A DNA stretch of 40,685 nucleotides, from the NCBI GenBank assembly GCA_027619595.1, contig JAQCHP010000031.1:1-40685 (forward strand). The letters are read 5' to 3'. The notes under the pieces were generated by a model. The model was not told where the DNA came from. It saw only the letters and a program-made list of their open reading frames with translations, and did no database searches. Made by a program: the position numbers and the translations under genes. The DNA is from Planctomycetota bacterium. Its GTDB lineage: Bacteria; Planctomycetota; Planctomycetia; Pirellulales; Pirellulaceae. How positions within the stretch are numbered: position 1 is the first letter of the stretch; each line of letters starts with the position of its first letter. Of this stretch, positions 23,897 through 32,585 are shown one piece after another.

Positions 23897-25389
23897 CGGA
23901 ATTTCGTGATGCCTTTGATGAATCGCTCCTGAGCGCCTATCTCGACGGTGAACTCAAAGACGAAGAGCGTGCGCATGTCGAACGTGTGTTGCTTGAACGT
24001 TCTGATCTGCGCGCTATGTTGCAAAGTCTGCAATCGATGAGGACGCAACTCCGAAGTCTCCAGGTAGTGCGATCGCCGAATGACTTGCGTCAAAAAGTTT
24101 TGCCAAGGATCGAGGCGATGCGAACTCCGTCGGCCCCGCCTCCGCGACCAACCTTGCTCTCCAATCGCTTTCGCTGGGCTGCCGTCGCGGCCGGAGTGGC
24201 AGCGGTTATGGCACTCATGCCATGGGTCACATCGGATCGTTCCAACACCCACCTAGCAGAACATGTGTCGGAATTGGACCGTGGGCTCCCGGCCGATTCT
24301 GAAATGCGACAAGATTCTCAAGATAACAATGCATTGGTGCCCGCACCTAGGTCGGCAAGTACGAGCGGTGCCGTCAATGAAATGCCGAAGTCGGGAGAAT
24401 CCGATGTGGAAATACTCGCCGACAAATCCGCGGCTGGCAATTTGCCGGTAGCCGTAGACGGTGGGGAAGTGACGGAAAATGGACGGCGGGGTGAAACGCT
24501 GGACGAGGTACAGGTACAGACCCTGAACGTGGATGCCTTATCTCCGGAGATGCAGTCCTACGTATTGTCCAACGATGTCTCGACGGTGTTGAACGTGAAA
24601 ACCTCCGCACCGATTACACGCGACGAGCTTTTGGATGCTCTGGCCAATCGTGAAATCGCCGTGGATGAATTGACGTCGGATGGCGAAAGCGTTGGCGATT
24701 CGTCAGAGAGTCGTGTAGCGGAAGGCTCGGCTTTGGAAGAGGTAGAGACGCAGGTACCCAACGGGAAAGAAGTGTCGAGCCCTCAGGTCGCAGTTGCATC
24801 GGAGCCTGTGACGACCCAGGACCAGGTGGCCGAACCTAAGAAGGATGAAGTGACGGTCAGATATTTTTTCAAAAACAATCAATGGTCCTACCGACAACGC
24901 GATGCGGATACCATCGTGATGGTCGACGCGCCACTCACTACCATCCTGTCATTGGTGCAAGATGTGCACCACCAATCGTCGCAGCGTCAGAAACGCGCCG
25001 AAAACGAGACGGATCTCAAGAAATCGCTCAGACCGGAGGATTTACAAAGCGGCTCCGAGGGACAGGAGGGGTTTACGGGCTTTGATTCGTTGGATGCGAC
25101 AAAGGATGAAGTAGTCGCATCGAAGGAAAAGAAGCGACGGTTGGAAGGGAAGTCTAAGGATCCTCAGGCACGGTTTCGGCGCAGTCAACTTGGTCAACGT
25201 AATCAGCTTGGCCGAGCCGCCCTGCTGCCAAATGGGGTGGCGGGACCTTCGGCACATAGTGCGCCACAAGACGTGAACGCCTTTAACGCAACGCATGCTG
25301 AAAGTCAGCAGCAGTTGAACTCTCTCAGAGGCTGGGGAGTTCCTGCGGCAGGGAACGACCGTGTGCTCCTGATTCTTTCGCCAGAGTAA
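23893..25389 (+). CDS. Membrane anti-sigma factor with long periplasmic domain
   Basis: Cognate inhibitor of the preceding ECF sigma. Residues 1-60 (LLSAYLDGELKDEERAHVERVLLERSDLRAMLQSLQSMRTQLRSL) form the anti-sigma fold but lack the His-x3-Cys-x2-Cys of zinc-containing members. A transmembrane helix (FRWAAVAAGVAAVMALMPWV) lies at about 94-113. The remaining 385 residues should be periplasmic: an acidic low-complexity stretch with several Val-Glu-Thr runs, a small folded segment VTVRYFFKNNQWSYRQRDADTIVMVDAPLTTILSLV near 320-355, then a charged, Gln-rich tail ending RVLLILSPE. The sensory input is unknown. Confidence 0.88.
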   Translation: MTEFRDAFDESLLSAYLDGELKDEERAHVERVLLERSDLRAMLQSLQSMRTQLRSLQVVRSPNDLRQKVLPRIEAMRTPSAPPPRPTLLSNRFRWAAVAAGVAAVMALMPWVTSDRSNTHLAEHVSELDRGLPADSEMRQDSQDNNALVPAPRSASTSGAVNEMPKSGESDVEILADKSAAGNLPVAVDGGEVTENGRRGETLDEVQVQTLNVDALSPEMQSYVLSNDVSTVLNVKTSAPITRDELLDALANREIAVDELTSDGESVGDSSESRVAEGSALEEVETQVPNGKEVSSPQVAVASEPVTTQDQVAEPKKDEVTVRYFFKNNQWSYRQRDADTIVMVDAPLTTILSLVQDVHHQSSQRQKRAENETDLKKSLRPEDLQSGSEGQEGFTGFDSLDATKDEVVASKEKKRRLEGKSKDPQARFRRSQLGQRNQLGRAALLPNGVAGPSAHSAPQDVNAFNATHAESQQQLNSLRGWGVPAAGNDRVLLILSPE

Positions 25390-25467
25390 TCGGTATAGCT
25401 CTTGGTGTATTACGTTCGTGTGCTTTAGTCGGAGTATTTTCGCGGCATTATCCTAGGAAAACTTACC

Positions 25468-25689
25468 ATGTCTGATGTAATCATTCGATGTCGCGATAAC
25501 GGGCCACTCGTTGTTTCCGGTACAGTTCAAGTGACCGATGCAGACGGGAATGTTTTCGCCGTTCGGTCCGACAAACCGGCCATTGCGTTGTGCCGTTGTG
25601 GAGCCTCAAAACAACGTCCTTTTTGTGACGGTTCCCATAAAGACGTCGATTTTCAGGCTGCTGAACGAGCGACAGTACAGGATTCTTAG
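25468..25689 (+). CDS. CDGSH iron-sulfur domain protein
   Basis: A 73-residue protein with the 2Fe-2S motif CRCGASKQRPFCDGSH, that is C-x-C-x2-S-x3-P-x-C-D-G-S-H, holding three Cys and one His ligand (Cys42, Cys44, Cys53, His57). Residues 1-40 give the small beta-sandwich typical of stand-alone bacterial members (GPLVVSGTVQVTDADGN). It probably transfers electrons or clusters in the cytoplasm; partner unknown. It follows the anti-sigma gene by 78 bases and may or may not be co-transcribed. Confidence 0.95.
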   Translation: MSDVIIRCRDNGPLVVSGTVQVTDADGNVFAVRSDKPAIALCRCGASKQRPFCDGSHKDVDFQAAERATVQDS

Positions 25690-25735
25690 CCGGCCGTCGA
25701 CCGTTGAGGGACGGAGACGGCAACAGCAACAGAAG

Positions 25736-25755
25736 TTGTCCACAGATTGTCCACA
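25736..25755 (+). promoter_or_regulatory. Two DnaA-box-like 9-mers
   Basis: TTGTCCACA occurs at 25736-25744 and again at 25747-25755, 11 bases apart (one helical turn). The 9-mer differs from the classical TTATCCACA in one base. A reversed imperfect copy (TGTGGTGACAA) follows at about 25775-25785. The surrounding DNA is not AT-rich enough for an obvious unwinding element, and dnaA/dnaN are not in the window. Confidence 0.45.
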
Positions 25756-25938
25756 ATCGACTTCCGTTCAGATTTGTGGTGACAATGGCGAAATGGGCCG
25801 TGTTTTCCTGTTTGTTTAGTGATGATTCGTTGACTTTTCGACCAAACGCCACTGTGGGGATGGGCGTCCCGTTCTCGACGAATAGAATCGAGGGTTGCGG
25901 TAAGGGAACAAGGGAAATCGCTCGCACGGAGATAAAGT

Positions 25939-26751
25939 ATGGAGTTTACGGCGACTGACACCACGGCCATTTCGTTTGAGGAATTTTCGTTGCCGTATAT
26001 CGGCCGTTGGACGCGGTTAGTTAGCACGACGAATTGGGACAAGGGACTCATTATTCATCAATGGCGACAATCGCTCATTGGCGCTGATGCCCCGGCGACA
26101 GAATTTTCGGACGAAGCGTGGAGTTCACGTGTGGGCGGAGTCTCAGCGCAGCATGTGGGCCGATTGCGGCGCGTACACGATCGATTCAGCGAGAATCGCC
26201 AGCAGTTTCCGGGCCTCTTTTGGAGCCATTTTCAGGCGGTGCTCGATTGGGACGACGCCGAAATGTGGTTGGAAGGGGCGACGCAGAATGACTGGTCCGT
26301 GGCTCAGATGCGGAAGCAACGGTTCGAAGCGATGGGCCAGCCGACCGATTCGTCAGCGAACGACGAAACCGATGCAAGTGTTGAATGGGACGAAGACGCG
26401 GTATCTAGCGAAAAAGCCGAACAGTTGACCCCCGATCTGGTGGCCAACTCTTTCGATAGGGAGCAAGAACCGATGAGTCCTGCCGGTCCCGATTTTGGCG
26501 ACGAAGAGGACCAAGTCGATCGACTATCTGCTGCCGACACGGGGCGCCACGGCGATGCTTTCGACGGCGCGGAAGTCGATGAGATCCGTCCATTCGAAAA
26601 CCTGCCCGACCTACCGGAAGATTTGCAAGACGCATTTGAAGCATTCAAGATCTGTATTATCAAATACAAGACCGATGAGTGGCGATCCGTTCCTATGGGG
26701 AGCGTCCTGCATGCGTTGGACGCGCTGAAACAGTTTGCTGGGACCAAGTAA
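25939..26751 (+). CDS. Conserved-looking protein of unknown function with WSH-type motif
   Basis: A 270-residue acidic cytoplasmic protein that I do not recognise. Residues 20-130 look folded: YIGRWTRLVSTTNWDKGLIIHQWRQSL, then SAQHVGRLRRVHDRFSE and FWSHFQAVLDWDDAEMWLEGATQNDWSVAQMRKQR. The last resembles the WSH...W(S)xxxL segment shared by DUF1016/DUF3102-like DNA-associated proteins. The middle (140-220) is acidic and disordered, and the final 40 residues (LPDLPEDLQDAFEAFKICIIKYKTDEWRSVPMGSVLHALDALKQF) form a compact helical unit. It ends 9 bases before bioF and the pair is likely one operon. Confidence 0.8.
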   Translation: MEFTATDTTAISFEEFSLPYIGRWTRLVSTTNWDKGLIIHQWRQSLIGADAPATEFSDEAWSSRVGGVSAQHVGRLRRVHDRFSENRQQFPGLFWSHFQAVLDWDDAEMWLEGATQNDWSVAQMRKQRFEAMGQPTDSSANDETDASVEWDEDAVSSEKAEQLTPDLVANSFDREQEPMSPAGPDFGDEEDQVDRLSAADTGRHGDAFDGAEVDEIRPFENLPDLPEDLQDAFEAFKICIIKYKTDEWRSVPMGSVLHALDALKQFAGTK

Positions 26752-26760
26752 CGTGCGCTC

Positions 26761-27921
26761 ATGCCTGTATATGATTGGATTGCCGATGCCCTACAGCAAC
26801 GAGAATCCCAACACCTCTTGCGTTCACTCGGCGTACGAAGTGGATTGCAAGGCCGTACGATCATTCTCAATGGCAAGCCACTCCTAAATTTCGGATCGAA
26901 CGATTACCTGGGGCTGGCGGGGGATGAGCGGCTTTCGCGGGCGGCGCAGGAATGCCTACCTCAAGTTGGTTGGGGCACAGGTGCGAGTCCGCTAATTCAG
27001 GGACGCACGACATTGCATGCGGAGCTGGAACGGCAACTAGCCGAATTCGAGGCTTGCCAATCGGCACTGACGTTTTCCAGTGGATTTGCCGCGAACCTGG
27101 GTGCCGTGGCATGTTTGGTCGATAAGCAGGACGCTGTCTTTAGCGATGCTTTGAATCACGCCAGTCTCATCGATGGTTGCCGCTTGTCCGGGGCGGCCAT
27201 TCATATTTATCAGCACGGGGATATGACGCACTTGCGGAGCCTGTTGCAACGCGAAACCGCAGTTCGTCGACGGCTCATTGTTACCGACTCACTCTTCAGT
27301 ATGGACGGCGACTTTGCGCCACTCGCAGAGCTCGAGGTTATTGCTCGTGAGTGGAATGCGATGCTGCTGGTCGACGAGGCGCATGCCACAGGTGTATGGG
27401 GAGCTTCGGGACGAGGTGCGGTCGAACACTTGCAAGTGGTTGACGAATTACTCATTCGCGTAGGCACGCTGAGCAAGGCGTTGGGAAGTTTGGGTGGATT
27501 TGTGGTCGGGAGCCATTCGCTGGTTCAATGGTGTGCCAACCAAGCAAGGTCGTATGTCTTTTCGACAGCGGCACCAGCTGCGGCCTGCGCTACCGCGATC
27601 ACAGCACTTGGAATCGTGCGCGATGAGCCTCAGCGACGAACCAATTTGCAACGGCAATCGGAGGATTTACGGAAGCGGTTGCAAGCCATGGGGCTGTCCA
27701 CGGGCAATTCCGCCAGTCAGATTATGCCAATCATTCTTGGCGATGCGATGCAAACGCTTCATGTCGCGCAGCAGCTCGAAATGCGAGGACTGTTTGTCCC
27801 GGCGATTCGCCCCCCGTCGGTGCCGGTCGGAGCGTCACGTCTACGAATTAGTCTTACGGCCGCTCATCGTGACGACGATATTGCGCATCTTGTCGACTCG
27901 CTGCGGGAAATCCTGAAATAA
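26761..27921 (+). CDS. bioF: 8-amino-7-oxononanoate synthase family PLP enzyme
   Basis: Fold-type I PLP enzyme condensing pimeloyl-thioester with alanine in biotin synthesis. LNFGSNDYLGLAGD near residue 45, WGTGASPLIQGRTTLHAELERQLAEFE, VTDSLFSMDGDFAPLAEL, LLVDEAHATGVWGASGRGAVEHL (Asp/His stacking on PLP) and the PLP lysine in RVGTLSKALGSLGGFVVG are all present. At 386 residues it is normal length. Alpha-oxoamine synthases that make other products (KBL, CqsA type) share these motifs, so BioF is the likely but not the only reading; no other bio genes are in the window. Confidence 0.88.
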   Translation: MPVYDWIADALQQRESQHLLRSLGVRSGLQGRTIILNGKPLLNFGSNDYLGLAGDERLSRAAQECLPQVGWGTGASPLIQGRTTLHAELERQLAEFEACQSALTFSSGFAANLGAVACLVDKQDAVFSDALNHASLIDGCRLSGAAIHIYQHGDMTHLRSLLQRETAVRRRLIVTDSLFSMDGDFAPLAELEVIAREWNAMLLVDEAHATGVWGASGRGAVEHLQVVDELLIRVGTLSKALGSLGGFVVGSHSLVQWCANQARSYVFSTAAPAAACATAITALGIVRDEPQRRTNLQRQSEDLRKRLQAMGLSTGNSASQIMPIILGDAMQTLHVAQQLEMRGLFVPAIRPPSVPVGASRLRISLTAAHRDDDIAHLVDSLREILK

Positions 27922-27938
27922 GCGAGCGCAAGTGTCGC

Positions 27939-27955
27939 CGATCGCTCCGCGATCG
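27939..27955. terminator. Hairpin between bioF and the ABC permease
   Basis: CGATCGC, loop TCC, GCGATCG: a perfect 7-bp stem in the gap between two converging genes, which suits a bidirectional terminator, although no T tract follows. Its loop-side nonamer CGCTCCGCG is the exact complement of that in the hairpin at 38118-38136, so it may instead be a dispersed palindromic repeat. Confidence 0.4.
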
Positions 27956-28031
27956 CAGCGTAGTTTGCGTCGTTCCATCATCCCACCTATCAGTGGCGAA
28001 CGATCACAGTTTACCGAGGAGTCGGTGTGCT

Positions 28032-29360
28032 CTAGTTGTGCCGCAAGGCCTGGATCGGATCCATTTTGGCAGCTTGCAGTGCCGGATAGATCCCAAATAG
28101 CACGCCGACGATCAGCGAAATACCGAAGGACAGTGGTATTGAGAACGGCCGTATCATCGGCTGGACATTACGAATCACATCGGGCAAGTTCGCCATTGTT
28201 TGAGGTGCTACGTACTCAAGCAGTAGACGGACCGCAAACACGCTGGGGCCACAAAACAAGCCGGCGAGAATGCCGAGCAGGCCACCGGCAGTTGTCAGTA
28301 GGATGGCTTCCGTCAAAAATTGTCGAATCACATCCGATTTCTTGGCGCCGAGAGCGCGACGGATGCCAATCTCTCGCGTACGTTCGGTGACGGTGGCAAG
28401 CATGATGTTCATGATGCCAATGCCACCTACCAAGAGAGATATCGCAGCGATCAGTCCCATGAACACATTAAACATGATGCGTGTATTTTCGGCCTGTTTG
28501 AGCAGCTCTTTGGGGACAATCATCGCAATATCATTGAGTCGATCATGGGCTTTGGAGAGAGTTCGACCGACGACGTCGGCTGTCTTTTCTACGTCATCAA
28601 TGTGGGCAACGCGCAGAGTAATTTGATTGAGTTCAACGATTTCCATGTCTCGCGATCCGCTGCGACGCGTGTAAACCATGTCGCCTATTTGGGCTTGAAG
28701 GGTTGAGATTGGAATGTAAACATCGTTCGCGTATTCTTGCGCGTCGAGCGAGCCGCCAATGCCGGCAGAAGCGGCGCGAGTCTCAACGATTCCCACGACC
28801 GTGTAAAAGTCGTGGTCGTCATCGATGTGGATCTGTTGCCCCAGAGGATCCTCGAAGGGGAAGAGCCTTTCGGCCAAATCGGCAGCCAAAACGCAATGAT
28901 TGATGCGCTCTTGGTCTTCACGTAGGGTCAGAAGTCGCCCGCGATAAATCTTGAGTCGATTGATATCGGCATATTCGGGCGTGCTGCCGACTACGCGACC
29001 GTCTACAATCTGGTGGCCGTGCCGAATCTGCCGCCTTAGTTCGCGAATAGGAACCGCACCAGCGAGAGATGGAAGGGTTTCGATGAGTTGATCGAATTCG
29101 CTTCGTTGTAAGCCATAAGGTACCGCCCCCGTTGTATCGGCCACTTTCTCGGCAGGAGGCTTAACAGACCGTATGATAATGTTTTCTGCGCCAAGGTCTG
29201 CTATCTGTTTGCGTGCCTGAATGCTAATCCCTTCGCCGATCGCCAGCAGCCAGATGACACTTGCGACACCGATGAAGATGCCTAGGACCGTTAACAGCGA
29301 TCGCAAAGGGTAAATTGCTAGACTCTTGACCCCTAGCCGGATTGTTCGCAGCGAAACCAT
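28032..29360 (-). CDS. MacB-like ABC transporter permease
   Basis: Membrane subunit of a mechanotransmission-type ABC exporter, 442 residues. It has one N-terminal helix (SLLTVLGIFIGVASVIWLLAIGEG), a large periplasmic domain of about 250 residues with MacB_PCD phrases (LGAENIIIRSV, VVGSTPEYADINRLKIYRGRLL), and three C-terminal helices starting MFNVFMGLIAAISLLVGGIGIMNIMLATVTERTREIGIRRALGAKKSDVIRQFLTEAI. The ATPase is a separate gene 66 bases upstream. Such systems push peptides, lipoproteins or small toxins from the periplasm outward; the cargo here is unknown. Confidence 0.93.
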   Translation of the reverse strand: MVSLRTIRLGVKSLAIYPLRSLLTVLGIFIGVASVIWLLAIGEGISIQARKQIADLGAENIIIRSVKPPAEKVADTTGAVPYGLQRSEFDQLIETLPSLAGAVPIRELRRQIRHGHQIVDGRVVGSTPEYADINRLKIYRGRLLTLREDQERINHCVLAADLAERLFPFEDPLGQQIHIDDDHDFYTVVGIVETRAASAGIGGSLDAQEYANDVYIPISTLQAQIGDMVYTRRSGSRDMEIVELNQITLRVAHIDDVEKTADVVGRTLSKAHDRLNDIAMIVPKELLKQAENTRIMFNVFMGLIAAISLLVGGIGIMNIMLATVTERTREIGIRRALGAKKSDVIRQFLTEAILLTTAGGLLGILAGLFCGPSVFAVRLLLEYVAPQTMANLPDVIRNVQPMIRPFSIPLSFGISLIVGVLFGIYPALQAAKMDPIQALRHN

Positions 29361-29426
29361 CTCGGATGCTCTCTTATTGCGTGAGACGGATACATTGCGG
29401 TCCGGATTGTGGCAGCCGTGGCATTT

Positions 29427-30125
29427 CTAGTGCACTACCTGGAGATTAATTTCATCGCTTTGGAGTAAGCCGTCCTTGAGCCTCAAAATGCGCTTGGTTT
29501 GGGCTGCGACGTCGTCTTCGTGAGTCACCATCACGATCGTGCGTCCCTCCTGATTGAGTCGAGCAAAAATATCAAGTATTTCTTGTGTGGTCTCGGAGTC
29601 CAAGTTTCCAGTCGGCTCGTCCGCGAGAAGGAAGTAAGGATCCGTGACGAGGCTACGGGCAATGGCCACCCGCTGTTGTTGGCCACCGGACAATTGCATT
29701 GGGCGGTGGCCAAGACGCCGTTCGAGTCCCACCAATTTGGCCAGTTCGACACATCTCGCTCGGTCTGTTGGGGAAATTGCCCCGCGATACTCTAGCGGGA
29801 CTTCGATATTTTCCAGGACGGTGAGTTGCGGAATTAAATTGAAGGACTGAAAAATGAATCCAATCCGCGCGCCGCGAATGCGGGATAGTTGATCGTCGTC
29901 GAGTTGTGCGACGTTATCGGTACCCAACCAAAGCTCCCCGGAGGTAGGTCGGTCCAAGCAACCGAGGAGATTGAGGAGCGTGCTCTTGCCGGAGCCCGAC
30001 GTTCCCATGATGGAAATGTAATCTCCAACAGGAATATCGACAGAGACGCCACGCAAAGCGTACACGGTCTCTCCTTTCAGGGGATAGACCTTTTTTACAT
30101 CGACCAACCGCGCCGCGTAGTTCAC
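29427..30125 (-). CDS. LolD/MacB-type ABC transporter ATPase
   Basis: Cytoplasmic ATPase of the exporter, 232 residues. Walker A is GTSGSGKSTLLNLLG, the Q-loop is IFQSFNLIPQLTVLENIEVPLEY, the signature LSGGQQQRVAIARSL, Walker B YFLLADEPTGNLD and the switch His TIVMVTHEDD. The ENIEVPLEYRG phrase is typical of the LolD/MacB/FtsE-like class. It overlaps the fusion-protein gene by four bases (ATGA), so it is translated from the same message. Confidence 0.96.
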   Translation of the reverse strand: MNYAARLVDVKKVYPLKGETVYALRGVSVDIPVGDYISIMGTSGSGKSTLLNLLGCLDRPTSGELWLGTDNVAQLDDDQLSRIRGARIGFIFQSFNLIPQLTVLENIEVPLEYRGAISPTDRARCVELAKLVGLERRLGHRPMQLSGGQQQRVAIARSLVTDPYFLLADEPTGNLDSETTQEILDIFARLNQEGRTIVMVTHEDDVAAQTKRILRLKDGLLQSDEINLQVVH

Positions 30126-31642
30126 GCGCCACCGTCTTTCTTGGTAAGCAAGGTACTCACTGGTTCTTGCGTTGATTTGCTCTGAACTGTCGGATGATGC
30201 GCAACGATGGGAGCTGGATTGGCCGGATCTGTCGTGATCTCGGGCAACGACACGAAGTTGAGCAGTGGCAGCGGATCCATGGCCACAACATCGCCAGCAT
30301 GAAGGCCGCTACTAACGACGATGAACTTGTCGTTGCTCGCATCGATCGCGACTTCACGAGCCGCCCAATTGCTCGCTAGTCTTACGAAGCAGTAGTATTT
30401 CTTTCCATGTTCGTGTATTGCCTGGACGGGAACCTGGAGTGCGTCGACTTTCGCATCGACCTGAATGCGGACCTCCGCAGTAAGCCCTGCCCGAAGGTTG
30501 GCTGGAGGATCGTTAATGGTAACGGAGGCGGCATACTTTTTAACCTGCGATCCGAAAAAGTTGGTCGGTTCTGGGTACTCGTTTACTTTGGACACGCAAC
30601 CAGTGAGCTGAAGTTCTGGGAATGATTCAAGGCTAATCGTGACAGGCATTCCGGCGTCAATCAGAGTGACTCGGGATTCATGAATCGTGGCATCGACTTG
30701 CATGAAAGCCGGGTCGGGGAGTCGAATAATTGCTTGCCGTTCTCGCACGATCGCTCCCGGTTCGACGACGAAATTCGAGGAATTGTTCGCCTTATTGTTG
30801 GCGTAGACGACTTGTCCGGACTGCGGTGCGACGATGGTGCAGTTGGCGATCTGTGTTTCTATATCGCGCATTCGATTTAATTCGAGCTGATAACTGCTTT
30901 CGGCAGACTGTGCTCTGGCCTCGGCGCTGCGGATTTCACTGTCAAGCGTCATGAGTGCTTTTTCTTTGCGGTATTCTTGCAAAACCTTGAGTTTCGTTTG
31001 AGCGGCGGACAGTATCCCTTCGGCCTTTTCTACGGCGAATTGATCCCCTTCCAGTTGCAGGGCGGTGACATATCCACGTGATGCAAGCAGTTCGCTGTGT
31101 TTGGCGTACTGTCGAGCGCGACGAACGTTTTCTTCAGCCAGTGTGATCTCATTTTTGGCTGCCTGTTCTTCTTGTACGTAGATTCCTTCGAGAAATTCCT
31201 TTCTGGTAATTCTCGCAGCTTCCAAAGCATTCTTAGCCTGAATCATGGCAGCTTGACTATTATTGAGCACGATTTGCTGTTGGAAACGATCTTGTTCGTG
31301 CGCTGAGGAATCGAGTCGTAGCAGCACATCCCCTTCCTTGACCTGCGATCCTTCAGGGATCACGTCGATAATTGCAGTTGCAGAGCTATTGCGAGATTTT
31401 ACGCGACACAACACTTCCACATTTCGAGAACTTTCGATTTCGCCACCTGCGATGATTTCATGCAGGAACGGACCGCGCGCGACCTGATAGGTCAGAACCT
31501 CGGGAGCTTGGGCGGAGGGACGAAGAGCGTCACGAAACGTATAAGCAGTTGCCGTCAACGCTCCAACGACAACGGTCAGCGTGACGAAGAATCGCAAGCG
31601 TCGTCGTCGGGGGGGCGTTGGTGGTGTGTGTGGACGACTCAT
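30122..31642 (-). CDS. MacA-like periplasmic adaptor (membrane fusion protein)
   Basis: A 506-residue HlyD/RND-type adaptor of the exporter. A Pro/Arg-rich cytoplasmic tip is followed by a transmembrane helix (RFFVTLTVVVGALTATAYTF), then the barrel-sandwich half VLLRLDSSAHEQDRF. A long coiled coil (about residues 115-250, Ala/Glu/Gln-rich with VQEEQAAKNEITLAEENVRRARQYAKHSELLASRG) comes next, then the second lipoyl half TIVAPQSGQVVYANN and beta-barrel domains. It should bridge the permease to an outer-membrane partner that is not encoded nearby. It is the first gene of the three-gene operon. Confidence 0.92.
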   Translation of the reverse strand: MSRPHTPPTPPRRRRLRFFVTLTVVVGALTATAYTFRDALRPSAQAPEVLTYQVARGPFLHEIIAGGEIESSRNVEVLCRVKSRNSSATAIIDVIPEGSQVKEGDVLLRLDSSAHEQDRFQQQIVLNNSQAAMIQAKNALEAARITRKEFLEGIYVQEEQAAKNEITLAEENVRRARQYAKHSELLASRGYVTALQLEGDQFAVEKAEGILSAAQTKLKVLQEYRKEKALMTLDSEIRSAEARAQSAESSYQLELNRMRDIETQIANCTIVAPQSGQVVYANNKANNSSNFVVEPGAIVRERQAIIRLPDPAFMQVDATIHESRVTLIDAGMPVTISLESFPELQLTGCVSKVNEYPEPTNFFGSQVKKYAASVTINDPPANLRAGLTAEVRIQVDAKVDALQVPVQAIHEHGKKYYCFVRLASNWAAREVAIDASNDKFIVVSSGLHAGDVVAMDPLPLLNFVSLPEITTDPANPAPIVAHHPTVQSKSTQEPVSTLLTKKDGGA

Positions 31643-32200
31643 GAACGGTACCGATGGGCTGGGACGTGGGAGCGAGTACCGACCCTGGGGTTGGCGACTA
31701 CTGTCGGAGGGGTCGGACGCAAAGGGTCAACTGAGGCGGGGGTAGGGTCTGGCAAGGTGCACGGCAGTCAATTCCTTCCGTTTCATCCTTCGGTTTCGAT
31801 TCGTTGGCCCGAGGGCGATAACTGTACGGGTCCAGTCGTCTGCAGGGCCACCGGTCGTCACGTATCTCCTATTTCCTCGAGATGCGAAAACCGGCTTACG
31901 CGGGTGGGGCCGTCAGTCAGGCGGTTTCGTCCGACCTTTGGCAGGCGTCTTGGGTATTATAACGAAAACGCCCCAATTTGAAAGTGCGACTTGCAACGCA
32001 GCGCCGAGCGACGGGCTAATGGACTTCGATCGAATGAATGTAAAGTGTTTGATACAAACGGCTTGCTAAAAGCGCATTTCTAGCATGTCGTATTGTGGTA
32101 ATTGGCGTACTCGATCCCTGGTTGTAGCTTACGAAGTCCGTACAATGGAGTTGCGGCCGCTGCGTCGAATAGCGCTGGCTGTCTGGCGTGTGCCCAATGC
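31643..32200. other. Intergenic region between exporter operon and tRNA-Arg
   Basis: About 560 bases upstream of the minus-strand exporter and the plus-strand tRNA, so both promoters should lie here. Open frames exist (for example on the plus strand to 31981) but their products are Gly/Arg/Ser-rich and match nothing. TACAAT at about 32142 is a possible -10 box for the tRNA, but I cannot pair it with a convincing -35. Confidence 0.5.
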
Positions 32201-32274
32201 GTCCCTGTAGCTCAATTGGATAGAGCGTCGGCCTCCGAAGCCGAAGGTTGGTGGTTCGAGCCCACTCGGGGATA
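32201..32274 (+). tRNA. tRNA-Arg (anticodon CCG)
   Basis: Full cloverleaf of 74 bases: acceptor GTCCCTG with CGGGGAT (two G-U pairs), D-stem GCTC/GAGC, anticodon stem TCGGC/GCCGA around the loop CTCCGAA with anticodon CCG at 32235-32237, variable loop AGGTT, T-stem GGTGG/CCACT with loop TTCGAGC, discriminator A. The CCA end is not encoded. It decodes CGG. It marks the left edge of the accessory stretch. Confidence 0.95.
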
Positions 32275-32330
32275 TTTTCCACATAAGGACTTACGTCGGC
32301 GGGCCTCCCTCACCGTACCAAACTCGCTAA

Positions 32331-32585
32331 AGCGAAAACGGGCTTCGTCGGCTTGCCGTTCCGATTCGCAATGCCTTGATTGCGACAGAAGACGCGAAGG
32401 GGCAAGTGAGCATAAGGAAACAAGAATCGTTAAACGAAGTGATTGGAGCGCTGAAAGGTCACGATGCGTCTATTTCGGCAATAGCGTTGTCATCTGACGG
32501 AAGGGCGATGGCATCCGCCGGCTTCGATGGAACGATCTGCATCTGGAGCATCGCGGGAGGACCGCAAACCAAGTCAACCGAGTAA
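32331..32585 (+). pseudogene. Remnant of a WD40-repeat protein (C-terminal piece)
   Basis: An open stretch of 84 codons whose product reads VPIRNALIATEDAKGQVSIRKQESLNEVIGALKGHDASISAIALSSDGRAMASAGFDGTICIWSI. That is the end of one WD40 blade and one complete blade (GHD ... SPDGR-like ... SAGFDGTICIW). WD40 proteins need about seven blades, the frame is closed by TAA at 32328 on the left, and there is no good start (only TTG 32376). It is therefore a fragment left by deletion or integration, just after the tRNA. Confidence 0.7.

Noticed and set aside
31460-31981. Plus-strand 173-codon frame upstream of the tRNA
   Set aside because: Partly antisense to the adaptor gene, Gly/Arg/Ser-rich and unlike any family.
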